Source: Osedax fenrisi
Taxonomy: Eukaryota; Annelida; Polychaeta; Sabellida; Siboglinidae
NCBI GenBank assembly: GCA_964019155.1
Contig: OZ025242.1
Coordinates: 22,064,092-22,128,091 of the forward strand
Reading direction: 5' to 3'
DNA: 64,000 nucleotides
In this document: one piece after another, positions 47,334 to 60,160 of the stretch
How positions within the stretch are numbered: position 1 is the stretch's first letter
Layout of the letters: each line of letters starts with the position of its first letter
Notes under the pieces: generated by a model
Database searches by the model: none
The model's input: only the letters and a program-made list of their open reading frames with translations
What the model was told of the DNA's origin: nothing
Position numbers and translations under genes: made by a program

Positions 47334-47499
47334 TGTTCAATATTTAGCTACCGATCTATTAGAATTTTTTCAATAATAATATAATTATAATAGATTATAG
47401 AGCTCAAAGTTATGAAAATGCCAGCATATTTCTGGAAGATTCAATGACATGAAATATATTATAATAACCATAGTCCATTGTCAATATGGATTCACATAT

Positions 47500-47720
47500 C
47501 TACACTGTGTATTCCTTAAATCTGGTTGGGCAAAATGCCGTTAAATCTTCGACAAGTGTAGCAATATTCTTTGCCTTCATCCCAAATCAATATAATTTAT
47601 TTAGCCAAACTATATAAAGAATATATTAACATCTAGATTAAAGAAGAATATAATATTTTTTATTAAAAGCATTATCGAATATAAAATGGTGATCGCAAGC
47701 AGATGCAGTCCTCAAGTGCA
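47500..47720 (+). pseudogene. hAT transposase remnant (ZMYM1/DUF4371-like)
   Basis: At 47513-47584 the frame reads SLNLVGQNAVKSSTSVAIFF. In ZMYM1-type hAT transposases the block C-H-S-L-N-L-V-G-x-x-A stands at this place. About 110 bp downstream (near 47685) W-stop-SQADAV matches the next block, R-W-S-A-R-A-D-A-V. Stops and frameshifts show it is dead. Confidence 0.75.
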
Positions 47721-47975
47721 GTCTCTTGAGGAATTCTTATAGGACCTAATTACATAATTTATATCTGATATTATATATGTTAAAATATAACTTAAATTAC
47801 ATTACTAGAGTCAATGTATTTATTCAATAAAATGCAATTTTAGAATTTGAGACTTCGATATAATGAAAACCGTGGAGCTAATTACTTTGTAGAATAAAGT
47901 CGATCAGAAAATTATTGCAATTAGGTTACATTGAGATAATAGCGGTAATACAAAATATTGATGCACTCTATAAAT

Positions 47976-48254
47976 CAGTGGTTCCCAACCTATGGGTCAT
48001 TGAATATTTTGTGTAGGTCCTGATCCAATTTCTAAAAAATAATATAAATGTTTTTATATGCAAATTGGATTTATGGTCGAGAAAAATTTAAGATGGAAAT
48101 ATATATTTAAATATATGTATATTAATTTTTATATGATTATTTTATGATTAAAGTATAATAATAACAAAATAAAATTTGCCATTGGGTCATGGTATATTTT
48201 TTAATTAAGAATTATAAAAAAAGGGTCACGGTGAAAAAAGGTTGGGAACCACTG
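47976..48254. mobile_element. Nested hAT MITE with CAGTGGTTCCCAACC ends
   Basis: Left end CAGTGGTTCCCAACCTATG and right end GGTTGGGAACCACTG are inverted. Flanks are CTATAAAT (47968-47975) and CTCTAAAT (48255-48262), an 8-bp duplication with one mismatch fitting the hAT target preference. It is 279 bp and non-coding. Confidence 0.9.
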
Positions 48255-48479
48255 CTCTAAATATATATGCGAGAAAAGAAATTATTATGAGGAGTTGATT
48301 AAAGTATACAAACAAATTACAAAATAATTAGTATAATGATAACATATAATAAAATTGAAGAGTTATAAATATTAGTTTTTGCCAAAATGGCCCATTTAAT
48401 ATGTTATTAAATTATTATGGGGCCCATGCGTTTTTTTGCCCGGGGCCCATAGTATGCTTAAGCCGGCCCTGACTACACA

Positions 48480-48674
48480 CTATAATATATATATATAGCA
48501 CAGTATATTACGTAATAACCAATCAGGGGGAGGGGCTCCGGGAAATCGTTCTTGGATATTGTCATCACTATTACATTCAGCTTGGAGTTATAAAATATAA
48601 ATATATATATATTTAGGTGAATATAAAACTCATTTTCAATTTGTTATATTAAGCAATTAAATATATGTAAATAG

Positions 48675-48705
<31 letters not shown>

Positions 48706-48800
48706 TTGATCAACTCATATATCACATATACTAATAATATAAAGGTGTATTGACTAAATGAAAAATATAGACATGTATATGCGTCAAGTTGAAATAATAA
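48480..48800. other. Short intergenic stretch
   Basis: Contains a GC-richer patch at 48520-48590 without a long frame and a TA tract at 48679-48702. Confidence 0.4.
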
Positions 48801-49320
48801 AACAAATGAATAATAATAAATGTTAATAGAATACATTATAATGATAACATACGTGAATATAGGTGATATTTAAAAGTACTAAAAGATGATATTGTCCGTA
48901 AGTATCGGGAAGACTGTTCCAGTACTTCGGAGCAGCAACAGTGAAAGCAGCATCTGCATACATAGATTAGCTAAACGGCACAGAGAGTTTCATCAGCTCA
49001 CATTAGCGACTCGGACGAGTAGTTGTTCGAATAATGACTCCCTTCGATAGGTACCCAGCAAACAGTAAGAGCAGCATAATAGCAGCATAACAGCAAATGC
49101 TAGAGCCTCAAATGTTTACATTGTGCTATTATGCTGCTATTAAATGTCTATTATGCTGCTATTAATTTGTAATGATATTATGCTGCTGTTATGCTGCTAT
49201 TATTCTGCTATTGTGCTGATATTATGCTGCTATTATGCTGCTCTTACTGTTTTCTGGGTATCACGGAACTCCCATATACATCGCCTTGTGAATAATGCAA
49301 AGAAGACGAACAACGAAATA
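48800..49320 (-). pseudogene. LINE C-terminal fragment interrupted by a MITE
   Basis: On the minus strand near 48885-48960, AFTVAAPKYWNSLPDTYGQY is the C-terminal signature of CR1/L2-like ORF2 (A-F-S-V-A-A-P-x-L-W-N-S-L-P). Upstream on the same strand the text is interrupted by the element at 49054-49258 and continues on its other side. Confidence 0.75.
49054..49258. mobile_element. Palindromic MITE made of GCTGCTATTA words
   Basis: Left end CCCAGCAAACAGTAAGAGCA and right end TGCTCTTACTGTTTTCTGGG are inverted repeats with one mismatch, flanked by TA (49052-49053 and 49259-49260). The first 40 bp and last 40 bp can pair. Almost the whole right two-thirds is a run of ATTATGCTGCT variants. It is 205 bp and non-coding. 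Confidence 0.85.
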
Positions 49321-49690
49321 TAATATGTATCATTATTTACTTTAATTTATAAATGTATTAATATATATAATACAAGAGTATATTAAATATGATATTAATA
49401 AAATGAGATTCTGGAAATACCGTTTCTATATTTAGATTTAGATAAACCAACATTCTTCGATTATAATATTGATTGATTATGTACGCTCTATTTTATTAAT
49501 ATTATTATTATTATTATTATTATTACTATTATTTTTATTATTATTATTATTATTATTATTAATTTGCAAATATATATATATGAGATATTTATTAATTATT
49601 TAACTAGGTATCAGTTTTAAAAGTATATTATAGTGTGTTCAGTGTGACGTGGGTTTTGCTTGTGTATGAATACATTATGGAGGTGACAAC
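49320..49690. repeat. Local duplication, copy 1 (short TTA array)
   Basis: The sequence around TTCTGGAAATACCGTTTCTA, then TTA repeats (49493-49560, imperfect), then GTGTGACGTGGGTTTTGCTT is repeated at 52430-53190. Confidence 0.8.
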
Positions 49691-49849
49691 ATATATAATT
49701 CTTCTTTTTCCTCTTCTCCTATAAAATATTGTGTTTCCCAAGGATCAGTAATTGGTCCTTCACTTTTCTACATATAAGTATATATCCACTACCTTCCTTA
49801 ATATAAAAATATCCTAATATCTATTATCATCTCTATACAGTCGATAGAA

Positions 49850-49892
<43 letters not shown>

Positions 49893-50410
49893 TCTTCCCA
49901 CTAATTCACTACCAGATCTCAATAATCAACCATCCAATTATGTTAATTACCTCTAACTTATATATTACTTTTCCTCACTCATCATAAACATTTCCTTATC
50001 TTCTATCTCTCCCAAAATCGATTTATTCGTTCATCAATCCGTACAATATATAACCTACATATTCGATACCGTTAATTTACTTACTCATACCAACACTCAC
50101 CTCCCTGGTTCAAATTTAACAAACGCTTATCTTATCGCATACCGTATGTGTATTGTTAATTTTTCAATATACACCTATAATTGCCCCTCCTATCTATAGC
50201 TGCTACTATAGTACACAGACCTTCCATTCCATCTCTTAGAAACCATGCTTCTCATCTTCTATCTACCCATATTCTCCGTCCCTCAACAATTAAACTCTGA
50301 CCCTTAGATATATTAGTCCTAAGTTATAGAATGCACTCCACCCCTCTATTATATCAATAACACCCCTTAAGATATTCAATAAATATATTCAAAGATTGAT
50401 CTCAGGTTGT
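49690..50410 (+). pseudogene. LINE reverse-transcriptase to 3' remnant, plus strand
   Basis: Plus strand: near 49730-49770, CVSQGSVIGPSLFYI matches the G-V-P-Q-G-S-V-L-G-P block. Near 50320-50395, LWNALHPSI-like text and then SITPLKIFNKYIQRLIS matches the C-terminal end of CR1/L2-like ORF2. Frames shift repeatedly in between. A TA tract (49856-49890) is inserted. Confidence 0.68.
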
Positions 50411-50670
50411 AACCTTTAATAATTATATTGTTTGTAATTGTTATGTCATTTATTTATGTCCTTCTGGTTTATTTTATTTTATTATTTTAAATGATATGAT
50501 GGTATTACAAAATTGTATTATTTTTATTTCTATATATTATATTTTGAGCATTTATATTTATTTAACTATCAATTCAATTAAATTCAATTATATTATATTA
50601 TTATCATATATATTGATTGATGTATATAATATATATATGAAGTATATAAGTATTGTCATATATAAGTAGT

Positions 50671-50711
<41 letters not shown>

Positions 50712-50720
50712 CGAACCAGT

Positions 50721-50783
<63 letters not shown>

Positions 50784-51195
50784 TATATCGTATAATATAT
50801 AAGTATATATTATACCATATACTATATATATTATATAAATTACATGTATTTAATATACGTGATATTTGTCAATAAAAATATGCTAAATAAGATGATTGTG
50901 GTGGTGATGATGATGCGAGGTTTATTACACACAACAATAGGACGACTGAGTCTTTCGATCGTGAATGAGATAGTACCGTCAATTGTAAACAAATAGGTAA
51001 TTAAATATGAAAATAAATAAATAAATAATACATGTAGGTAACAATAATAAAATCGTATTAAAAAAATAAAGTAAATAATTAATCATTTTTACAGTAGACA
51101 TACGGAAACCTAAGGGAATTAATATCTATAGATAAAACCTTTATAAAGGTGGCAATTAAGGAGGATATTTAGTTAATGAAATACAATGCAGTCTA
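50411..51195. other. AT-rich DNA with long TA tracts
   Basis: Two (TA)n tracts (50676-50710 and 50724-50776) separated by GCGAACCAGTACAA. No gene seen. Confidence 0.5.
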
Positions 51196-51486
51196 CTAGA
51201 ATGATCTATGGAAGGGTTGGGTAGATAGATCAGGAGAATAGCGGAGAGTAACGAAAGAACGATTCAAGTACTTGTGCACGGCAGGTAAGCGGTATAAGTG
51301 CGTAAAAAACGAAGGTAGGTGCCTATTTAGCAGGGCAGGGCTTCGTACGGAGAAGGGTGAATTCTGCAACCCCACGGGGTGATTGTGTATACTCGACAGA
51401 CGGTTTGAGAAGTTCCGTCGAATATGTGACCTCTGATGAACCTTTGTAGCAAAGATATCTGCTATTCCCCTAGTAGATATTATCAA
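51196..51486 (-). other. Unassigned minus-strand open frame, possibly LINE-derived
   Basis: A 96-residue frame in a GC-richer patch. It contains HIRRNFSNRLSSIHNHPVGL and NRHLPSFFTHLYRLPAVHKY. It is loosely like the C-terminal end of LINE ORF2 proteins but too weak to assign. Confidence 0.25.
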
Positions 51487-51624
51487 CTTTATACAAATGT
51501 ATTAATTAAATATCGTTTATTTATAGTAATTATTAATTTAAGTGAAAATTGAGTACTTATTTAATTAGATTATAGATTTTGAAAAATTGATAAATGTTAT
51601 AAATATAAAATACAACATCAGTTA

Positions 51625-51629
<5 letters not shown>

Positions 51630-51695
<66 letters not shown>
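51630..51695. repeat. (TA)n microsatellite
   Basis: Uninterrupted TA dinucleotide run of about 65 bp. Confidence 0.9.
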
Positions 51696-51698
<3 letters not shown>

Positions 51699-51699
51699 A

Positions 51700-52354
51700 T
51701 GTTTAATAATTTAGTTATCATTATATAAAAGGTATAACAATTAATTATCAAAACAAATAGAAATGTCGGAGATTGTTTTATCGAATCAGATGATCTTCTG
51801 TAATAGATTGACTTAATAGATTAAGTCTATTATGAAATAGATTAAGTCATAATTATTAAAATATGATAAATTCAGAAAAGATATATACCCATTATTATAT
51901 ATTTAATAATAATTTTCTCACCTATATAAAAATGTAAATATTTATAGTTGTATTTTGACTTAATTAATATATGGCAAGAATAATTATTATCATAAACTAA
52001 TCGTAGTTAATTATAACTTTATATACATAATTAATATGTAAAGTATAGTAGATTTAGATTATTTTAGCTAAGTTTTACAACATTAACAAGTTGGGATATA
52101 TAATGTGAAGTATATATAAAATCCCAAAAATAGACATAACTCAATATATGTAAACAGGGTGCATATAAAGTATTCATGAATATGCATTAGCATATGCATA
52201 TGCTATACTGATAATGTGGGCTTTTCTTATTGCTATATATAGAAATGTTATTTCCATATTATATCGCTTTCCATTAGCTATAACAAAGGTATTTTATTTA
52301 TGGATATCATTATAAATGACATCGTAGGTGTTTTATGATGTGATTAATACACAC

Positions 52355-52412
<58 letters not shown>

Positions 52413-52429
52413 CAAATAATGAATCACAT

Positions 52430-52430
<1 letters not shown>
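51700..52430. other. AT-rich DNA with an inverted copy of the local dispersed repeat
   Basis: At 52035-52130 the reverse complement of the distal part of the repeat described at 56321-56560 can be read (TTTTAGCTAAGTTTTACAAC, then CAAGTTGGGATATATAATGT). Otherwise AT-rich. Confidence 0.5.
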
Positions 52431-53190
<760 letters not shown>

Positions 53191-53950
53191 AACTAATATA
53201 TTCCAGTCCAGCCTTTTAAAAATAATGTGTTCACACGACGCGGGTTTTAATTGTCGTATTTAGTTTTAATTGTGTTCTTTAATTTCTGATCAATACAATA
53301 TCAAAAGAAATATATCTGTTCAATAGGCACTGAATATCAATACAAATAGCGTACAGTTATAGATAAAGCATAAGTTCATAATCTATAATTAAGAAGCACA
53401 ATCCAATTATATATATACCTATTTTAATAGGCAATTTCTCGTATATTACTGAGTGGTGTTATATTATAATATAGATACCATAAAAATACATATATCTTAA
53501 AAAGTATTGATGTGTCATTCATTGTATTTTATTCATTCATTATGCATGAGATATATGTATCTTTATGGTATGCTTGTATACAAGGATTTATTGATCCTTT
53601 AATATATTAGTTTATGTTAAATAATTCTGTAAATTAAATATTTCTGAAATCTGATAGTTATATATTGTAATACTCAGAGTTATTCTACAAGTAACAATCA
53701 CATATATTCACAATGTTATTGAATTAAGAACCAATAATCAATCAAAGAAGTATCAAGACAGAATTCAAAGAATAGTATGTTTTGCTTGTGTCGGAATTAT
53801 TACGGTGAGAGATTATAATCTCTTATATACATATATGTGGGTTATTATTTATTATAATTAATAAAACCGTTTTAGTTATTGTGCATATGTATATGAGTAA
53901 ACAAAGTCGGTTGATAAATATAATAACGAATTTGGTAATCGGCACCGTAT
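53191..53950. other. AT-rich intergenic DNA
   Basis: No gene recognised. Fragments of GTGTGTTCGGTGTGACGTGG-like text recur near 53230 and 53780. Confidence 0.4.
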
Positions 53951-54440
53951 AATAAGTGTGGATCAACTCACGTTTAGTAGGAGGTGCGATTCTTTTTACG
54001 TTAGAGTTAACGGAGCTCGGTCTTCTACTTCGGAGGTGTACGGCATATCTGCGTGTGTCGTCGAGAGGTGGGAAGGAGACTGCTGTTGATTAGTGTATTC
54101 TTCTTTCGTAGAAGGGTTTCAAATCGTGTCTCCTACTTGGCCAGAACCGGTCAGGTGATCGTTCGTAGCCGCTCCTGATTGGTATGAGCCGGTCACGTGA
54201 TTTTCCTTTGTTACGCTGAGAAATAGGTGTTCGCTTATCTTCGTCGGCTATAGGGCAGCGAGTCGCCAACGTTCCGCAAGTGACTTCCGGTGGCCTAACT
54301 TAGGATATCAATCATCACCTAGGCTACCATCGACCATCGAGAGTCTTCCGGTGGCCTAACTTTAAGATAAGAACATCATCCCCCGAGTCGACAATGATGT
54401 ATTGTCGACCGTCGTTCGGACTTTAGATGCACCTGGTTTT
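53950..54440. other. GC-rich island of unknown nature
   Basis: About 490 bp of clearly GC-richer DNA. It contains a direct repeat (ACTTCCGGTGGCCTAACTT at about 54283-54301, and CTTCCGGTGGCCTAACTTTA at about 54344-54363), a TCACGTGA site (54192-54199) and a GTCGAC inverted repeat near 54388-54412. All frames are interrupted by stops. Possible readings: a solo LTR, a promoter island or a non-coding element. I cannot decide. Confidence 0.4.
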
Positions 54441-55080
54441 CCCGTTTCCCAATATATAATCAAATATTATTGATTTTAACTTTCGTAAAGTCGTTACTTT
54501 ACAATATATATATATATATATATTATATTATATAATCATATATTATAGCATGGATGCAATTATATGTATCAATTATATTTATTTTTAAATTAAACTATAA
54601 CCTATATATAACCTATATATAACCTATATATAACCTGTATACAGGCTATATACTATATACTATATTATAGTATATAGTCTATATAGCCTATAGTCTATAG
54701 CCTATAGTCTATATATGTGTTATATAATATATGTAACTCATGTTATAACACCACCTTGAATTAACTTAAAATCATATACATTTAATTATAAGCATGTATA
54801 ATATAATATTATTGTCATAATACCTATAATTTGTATACAATACATTTATAGTATTATATATATAGTCAGATATATATAGTCATATACAAATAACCTACAC
54901 AATTTAATTTACATATTATAATCGGAATAAAGCATGCGTATATTATATAACATTGCATTACATAGCGATACACACATACATACATAAGTTATTATGTCAA
55001 TAGATATTAATTATACAGGTTAACATACCTGCATTCTAATAGATACGTTATTTACATAAAGACAACAAATTCAATATAGC
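54441..55080. other. AT-rich DNA with short palindromic runs
   Basis: At 54596-54720 four tandem ATAACCTATAT units run into a palindromic stretch of TATAGTCTATAGCC words. No gene. Confidence 0.5.
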
Positions 55081-55084
55081 CATT

Positions 55085-55200
55085 GAAAAGATAGAGAATC
55101 TGGAAATAACATATCTATATTTAGATTTATATAAAACCCAACATTAATAGTTTATAATATGAATAATGTATGTACACTTTATTTGATTAATAGTTTTAGT
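55085..55200 (+). repeat. Local dispersed repeat, partial copy
   Basis: Starts GAGAATCTGGAAATAACAT. Related copies begin at 49405, 52511, 56321 and 58433, all within 10 kb. Confidence 0.6.
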
Positions 55201-55476
55201 ATTATTTCATTTACATATATTGATTCGTGCCTATTTTTTAGATATATTGTGTAAGGTACAATTAGAAAACATATCTCTTAATGCCTTACGCGCATGTATA
55301 TACAGGTGTACTCCACTCATCATGGTTTATGATAATAATTATACAATAATTATTCTTATACTGAATTAATTTAGTGAATATATATTTCAGTAAATAAATA
55401 TCTTACTGAATATGTACATTATTATGGAAGTGAAAATAACAGTGCCAATGATTTTATAATAATGTGTATATTAATA

Positions 55477-55522
<46 letters not shown>

Positions 55523-55600
55523 TAAAAGCGGAGTGTATCGATAGCCATGTGTATCGATACATCGGTTCAAACGATAATTATATATTTATTGGGATTGCCA

Positions 55601-55671
55601 TCTAATACATCTAATACATCTAATACATCTAATACATCTAATACATCTAATACATCTAATACATCTAATAC
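55601..55671 (+). repeat. Minisatellite (ACATCTAAT)n, about 8 units
   Basis: Nine-bp unit repeated almost perfectly inside the Tigger remnant. Confidence 0.95.
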
Positions 55672-55771
55672 ACAGAATATCGTGTGTATCGACAAATCGG
55701 CTGTATCGACAAAATATTATTATAATTAGAATTTTGCATCACGTGTATCGACATTATGAGAATATTACGCA

Positions 55772-56008
55772 TTGTTAGCATGTATGTATGATATAGAGTT
55801 GAGCATATTAATATCAGTTAGTATTAAATCAACACCCGATATTATTGATATGATAAACGATGTTAACAATTATATATCTATTAATAATATCGACAACTCT
55901 AAAATATTGTGTCAGAAATTATTAAATATTATATCTCGTGTTTACAACTGTTTCCTATCAAAGTTAATAACTACTAAACAAACACAGATAACTAATTATT
56001 TTACTTAA
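55772..56008 (+). pseudogene. C-terminal fragment of a Tigger/pogo transposase
   Basis: A 78-residue frame ends with LITTKQTQITNYFT and a stop. The tail T-K-Q-T-x-I-T-x-Y/F-F is the usual C-terminus of Tigger-type transposases. The preceding residues (PDIIDMINDVNNYISIN) fit the acidic helix before it. The DDE catalytic domain and the DNA-binding domain are gone. Confidence 0.72.
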
Positions 56009-56320
56009 TTATTAATAATAAAAATAAAATATATATTGCAAGCATACTTTTATTTAATTTAATTTATTAACTATATAATTATATATAATTTATATTAGTG
56101 TAATAATTTATAGTATTAACTTAATACACATAATTAGCGATATAATATCAATCAAGGATAGCACATATTTGATATTTGATAATATAAATACATATTATAT
56201 TAAGTGGGCGTAATTTTAAATTAGCCACGCCTTTATCATACGTAACGACATACGGATGTATCGACATACTTTCGGATCTCCTGGTATGTCGATACAAGCG
56301 GATTTTACTGCATATATGTA

Positions 56321-56560
56321 GCAAATGGAAAGCGAGAGAATCTGGAAATAAAATGTCTATATTTAGATTTAAGAAAACCCTACATTATTAGTATAGAATG
56401 TGAATAATTGATATACGCCCAATTTACATATATTGAGTTATGTCTATTTTAAATATATTTTACATGTTTCACATTATATATCTCAACTTGGTACTGTTAT
56501 AAAACTTAGCTAAAATAATCTACACCTACTATACCTACATATATTTATATAAAGTGTTCA
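56321..56560 (+). repeat. Local dispersed repeat, longer copy
   Basis: GCAAATGGAAAGCGAGAGAA, then CTGGAAATAAAATGTCTATA, then about 200 bp shared with 58433-58690. It begins right after the Tigger remnant. No coding frame. Confidence 0.75.
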
Positions 56561-56992
56561 TAATTAGGAAATTAATACGATTAATGGATGATACGAGCAA
56601 TAGAATAATGAGTCATGCTATGCGTCATAGCCTAAAGGCTTAATGACGTCACATGTGACACTCGTAACGCCATTAAGTATATTTGTTCGGCATGCATAAT
56701 GCACCAAGGCGTATTGTTATTACATGTAAACCCGATGTTAATTTGTGTGGCATGTCGATTTGCACATCGGGTATCCCATCGGGTAACCCATGGGTATCAA
56801 TTCATATCTATTTTTTCTTCCATATTTTTGTTTATTTATTTTTTGTTTACCTAATAAACTATATATTATTATTATTATTATTATTATATATATTTATATA
56901 TTTTGTTTATATGTTATATAATTATATGTTTATATATAATTATAACTTTCTTTATATAGGTATACCTATAACCAGTAATTCAATAAACTTTT

Positions 56993-57047
<55 letters not shown>

Positions 57048-57140
57048 ATGTATAAAATTATCAATATTTTTATTATTCATATTTTCAATAATTATTCTTA
57101 CCATGAATTAATTAAGTATATATATATATATAAATACATA
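56561..57140. other. Intergenic DNA with a CRE palindrome and a CCCATGGG patch
   Basis: TGACGTCA at 56644-56651 and a GC-richer patch at 56680-56800 containing CATCGGGT direct repeats and CCCATGGG. A plus-strand frame (56683-56994) starts in this patch but soon runs into low-complexity DNA. Nothing identifiable. Confidence 0.35.
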
Positions 57141-57179
57141 TTATATATAATATATATAGAATAGTATTATATAGAATAA

Positions 57180-57450
57180 TATCATCTGTAGTGCATCCGC
57201 TGTCGTCTCTAAATTGTACGCTGTATACCTATAGGTAAACCTACGTATTCTGCGGCCGTCCAGGTTTTCGTTGTCCATGTAGAGGTTCCCATGGGTTCCC
57301 ATGGGTTCCCATGTGCGCAGAAGCAATTCGCCGATCATTTATTCTCTGCTTCGCCAACGATATCCCGAGTAACGCCTCCTATAGTAGGACATATATGTTC
57401 TCTGCTTCGCCAACGACGTCCCGAGTAATGCCTCCTATGTCCTTTGATTG
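57180..57450. repeat. GC-richer patch with two direct repeats
   Basis: CCCATGGGTT is repeated three times near 57287-57313. The block TTCTCTGCTTCGCCAACGA followed by CCCGAGTAA-GCCTCCTAT occurs twice (about 57340-57382 and 57390-57438). Minus-strand frames are short. No product recognised. Confidence 0.6.
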
Positions 57451-58432
57451 GAATCGTTATCTTATAATTCGATATTTCCATATAATTCAATATAATACGT
57501 ATGAGCTTGCCATGCCGAGTATGGTAAGATCATAATAACTATAATTAAATTAAATTACATTTAATTAGTGAATCAAATAATTCCAATCTCGTGTGCGGTA
57601 AATATCTACTCACAACATGCACGCATGACATGCCGGAATGGCCTTTATCGGCTACATGTCTTGATATATTAATCAACATGGATGTTATTGGTATCCAATA
57701 TATTTCTATATTAGAAACCATAATACGGTGTAATTGACGATCATATTTACATGATATAAATAGAGTTATATACGCATAGGACATGAGTAATCTAAGAAAC
57801 AAGACGTAAATAATTAATTATATATATATATAAGCGAAACAAAAAAATGCATATAATATATATATATATTGTCCAATACAAAAAGTTAAATTTAAATACT
57901 GAGTTTCAAGATAAGATAAAGCATGGTTAACCCCTTCCATCATTAAGGTAAAAAGAATAAAATGTATAAAATTCCCTAAAAATTCATTCACTAATCAATG
58001 TATATAAAAATAAACATAAACATTGCTTAAGACATGAAAATGTAATGAAACGTTTAAAATATAAAGATAATAAATATTATCGAAATGAAATAAAAAATAA
58101 TAATATTGAAAAGTTAAAGCAACTGAGATTACAAGATACCGGTATACTGTAGTAATGGCCATTACTATAGTATCGCAATACATTCGTTATCATTACACTT
58201 ATTAGTATATTGAATACTTCCTATAGGACTCGTGTATCATTCATCATTTAGAGAATGTATCGCAGGTATACTATATATTTATTATTGATATCGAAATTAG
58301 ACTAATTAATATTAATTGTATATACATAATTATATATATATATGGTAAACACATATACACAGGTGAACATGCGTGTCATGTCATGTCATACGTTATATAC
58401 ATAACGATAAGATTATTGATTATAATCTATAT
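57451..58432. other. AT-rich intergenic DNA
   Basis: No gene recognised; a GC-richer patch at 57590-57680 has only short frames. Confidence 0.4.
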
Positions 58433-58690
58433 ATAGCAACTGGAAAGCGAGAGAATCTGGAAATAACATTTCTATATTTAGCTTTAAGAAAACCCTACGT
58501 TATTCGTATAGAATATGAATAATTTATATGCGCCATATTTACATATATTGAGTTATGTCTATTATTGAGATATTTTACATATGTTTCACAATATATATCT
58601 CAACTTGATACTATTGTAATACTTAGCTAAACAAATCTAAATCTACTCTACTTTACATATATATGTATATAAAGTTATAATTAACTACGA
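58433..58690 (+). repeat. Local dispersed repeat, longer copy 2
   Basis: GCAACTGGAAAGCGAGAGAA onward aligns with 56321-56560, including CTCAACTTG and CTTAGCTAAA. Confidence 0.75.
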
Positions 58691-60118
58691 TTAGTTTATG
58701 AAACTAATACAATAACTATTCATGCTATTAATTAAGTATATATATATATATATATATACAATTATAAATATTTGTATTATTATATAGAATAGTATTATGA
58801 TTTTAAAATAAGTTTTATATTTATTTTCTTTTCGTAATGTGTTACATTTTCGTAACTCAGTTTAGTTAGAAGGTCATTTTATTCGTAGAACAATCTCCGA
58901 GAATGTTGTTTATTTATATAATTAATGTGTACACATTTACACTACTCATATTAATACATTAAATATTTACATACAAAACTCATTAAATATTGTTAAATCG
59001 ATAATATATCTAGGAAACTATGATATGTTTGATTGTTATGAATGTTATCAAAATGTATAATTTAGTAGAATTATTACAATATTTCTGTTCTCTTAAGAAT
59101 TATTTTAATGAATACATATTTTAAAGTTACAAATTACTACTGTTTTAGTTTTTCATGAAATTAAATGAAATTAATTAATGCTTCTCTAAATTATACTTAT
59201 ATTAAAGTTATATAATGAATATATGCAAAGCTATATTGCAGAGCTATGACCTATATATGAACTATATTTGCATACTATAATAATTGTAATATCTATAAAA
59301 TAAGTAAGTTTAAATAATTATTAAATTAATACTATCCCTCTCTCTATATATTGGATCAAGAAACATAATAAACAAATAAAATATTACATTTATACCAAAT
59401 ATATACTTTTTCTTTAGCAATTGACTTATTTATTTATATATTTAAAATAATTTCATATCCGCATAATTATTGTTTATTATTAATTGTAGAATATATATCA
59501 GAAAATAGTAACATTTAAATCAATGGCGTTCGTCATTCGTTGATTTCTCAAATCAAAATGTCCAAACAAATAAATGTTGTTAACAAATTCATTAACTTAT
59601 AAATAATTTATTTTGGTAGACATTATATTTATATAATTTTAATGAGTATTATGAAAAAGTAATTAAATAATATAATATATATATATTATAGTATAAAAGT
59701 ATACTATAGTACAACATAATTAATAAATATATATATATATATATATATATAATAGTATACACCATATGTATACACAATAGGTATATATATATATACATAT
59801 ATACAATTGCTATAATACATAAAAAAAAACATAATATATAAGAACATAACAACATGTATATGTTGGTGTGTTACTAATACCCGATGTCAAATCCGGATAA
59901 CAAATTTATTTTAGGATGTATTTTATAATCAAATTAAATATTTCGTAAGTATGTAATTAAAGATTCATGTAATAATTATGTTATATTTATGATAACTATT
60001 CAATATATATAGAGTATTCTTTAATATGTTTAAAGATTATAAACGTGATTAAGATCCTTATTATATTTGTATTATATATTAGCTATTCAACTCAATGAAT
60101 ATATACTAAATACATTTA

Positions 60119-60160
<42 letters not shown>

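Larger units (their letters stand above)
46010..48471 (+). mobile_element. hAT transposon, ZMYM1-type transposase remnant, perfect 8-bp duplication
   Basis: Left end CAGGGCCGGCTTAAGG and right end CTTAAGCCGGCCCTG are inverted repeats, followed inward by GCCCGGGGCCC at both ends. The flanks ACTACACA (46002-46009) and ACTACACA (48472-48479) are identical. It is 2,462 bp including a nested hAT element at 47976-48254. It contrasts with its surroundings only at the GC-rich ends. Confidence 0.93.
55520..56310 (+). mobile_element. Internally deleted Tigger/pogo-type element
   Basis: Left end CAGTAAAAGCGGAGTGTATCGA and right end TCGATACAAGCGGATTTTACTG are inverted. CAGTAAAA ends and a preceding TA (55518-55519) fit the Tigger branch of Tc1/mariner; the right-hand TA has become CA. 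It is 791 bp. The interior keeps only the end of a transposase and has gained a 9-bp minisatellite. GTATCGACA words are repeated near both ends. Confidence 0.75.

Noticed and set aside
57141..57338. Minus-strand frame with TWEPMGTHGNLYMDNENLDG
   Set aside because: The first part comes from the CCCATGGGTT triplication, and no family or splice signal supports coding.
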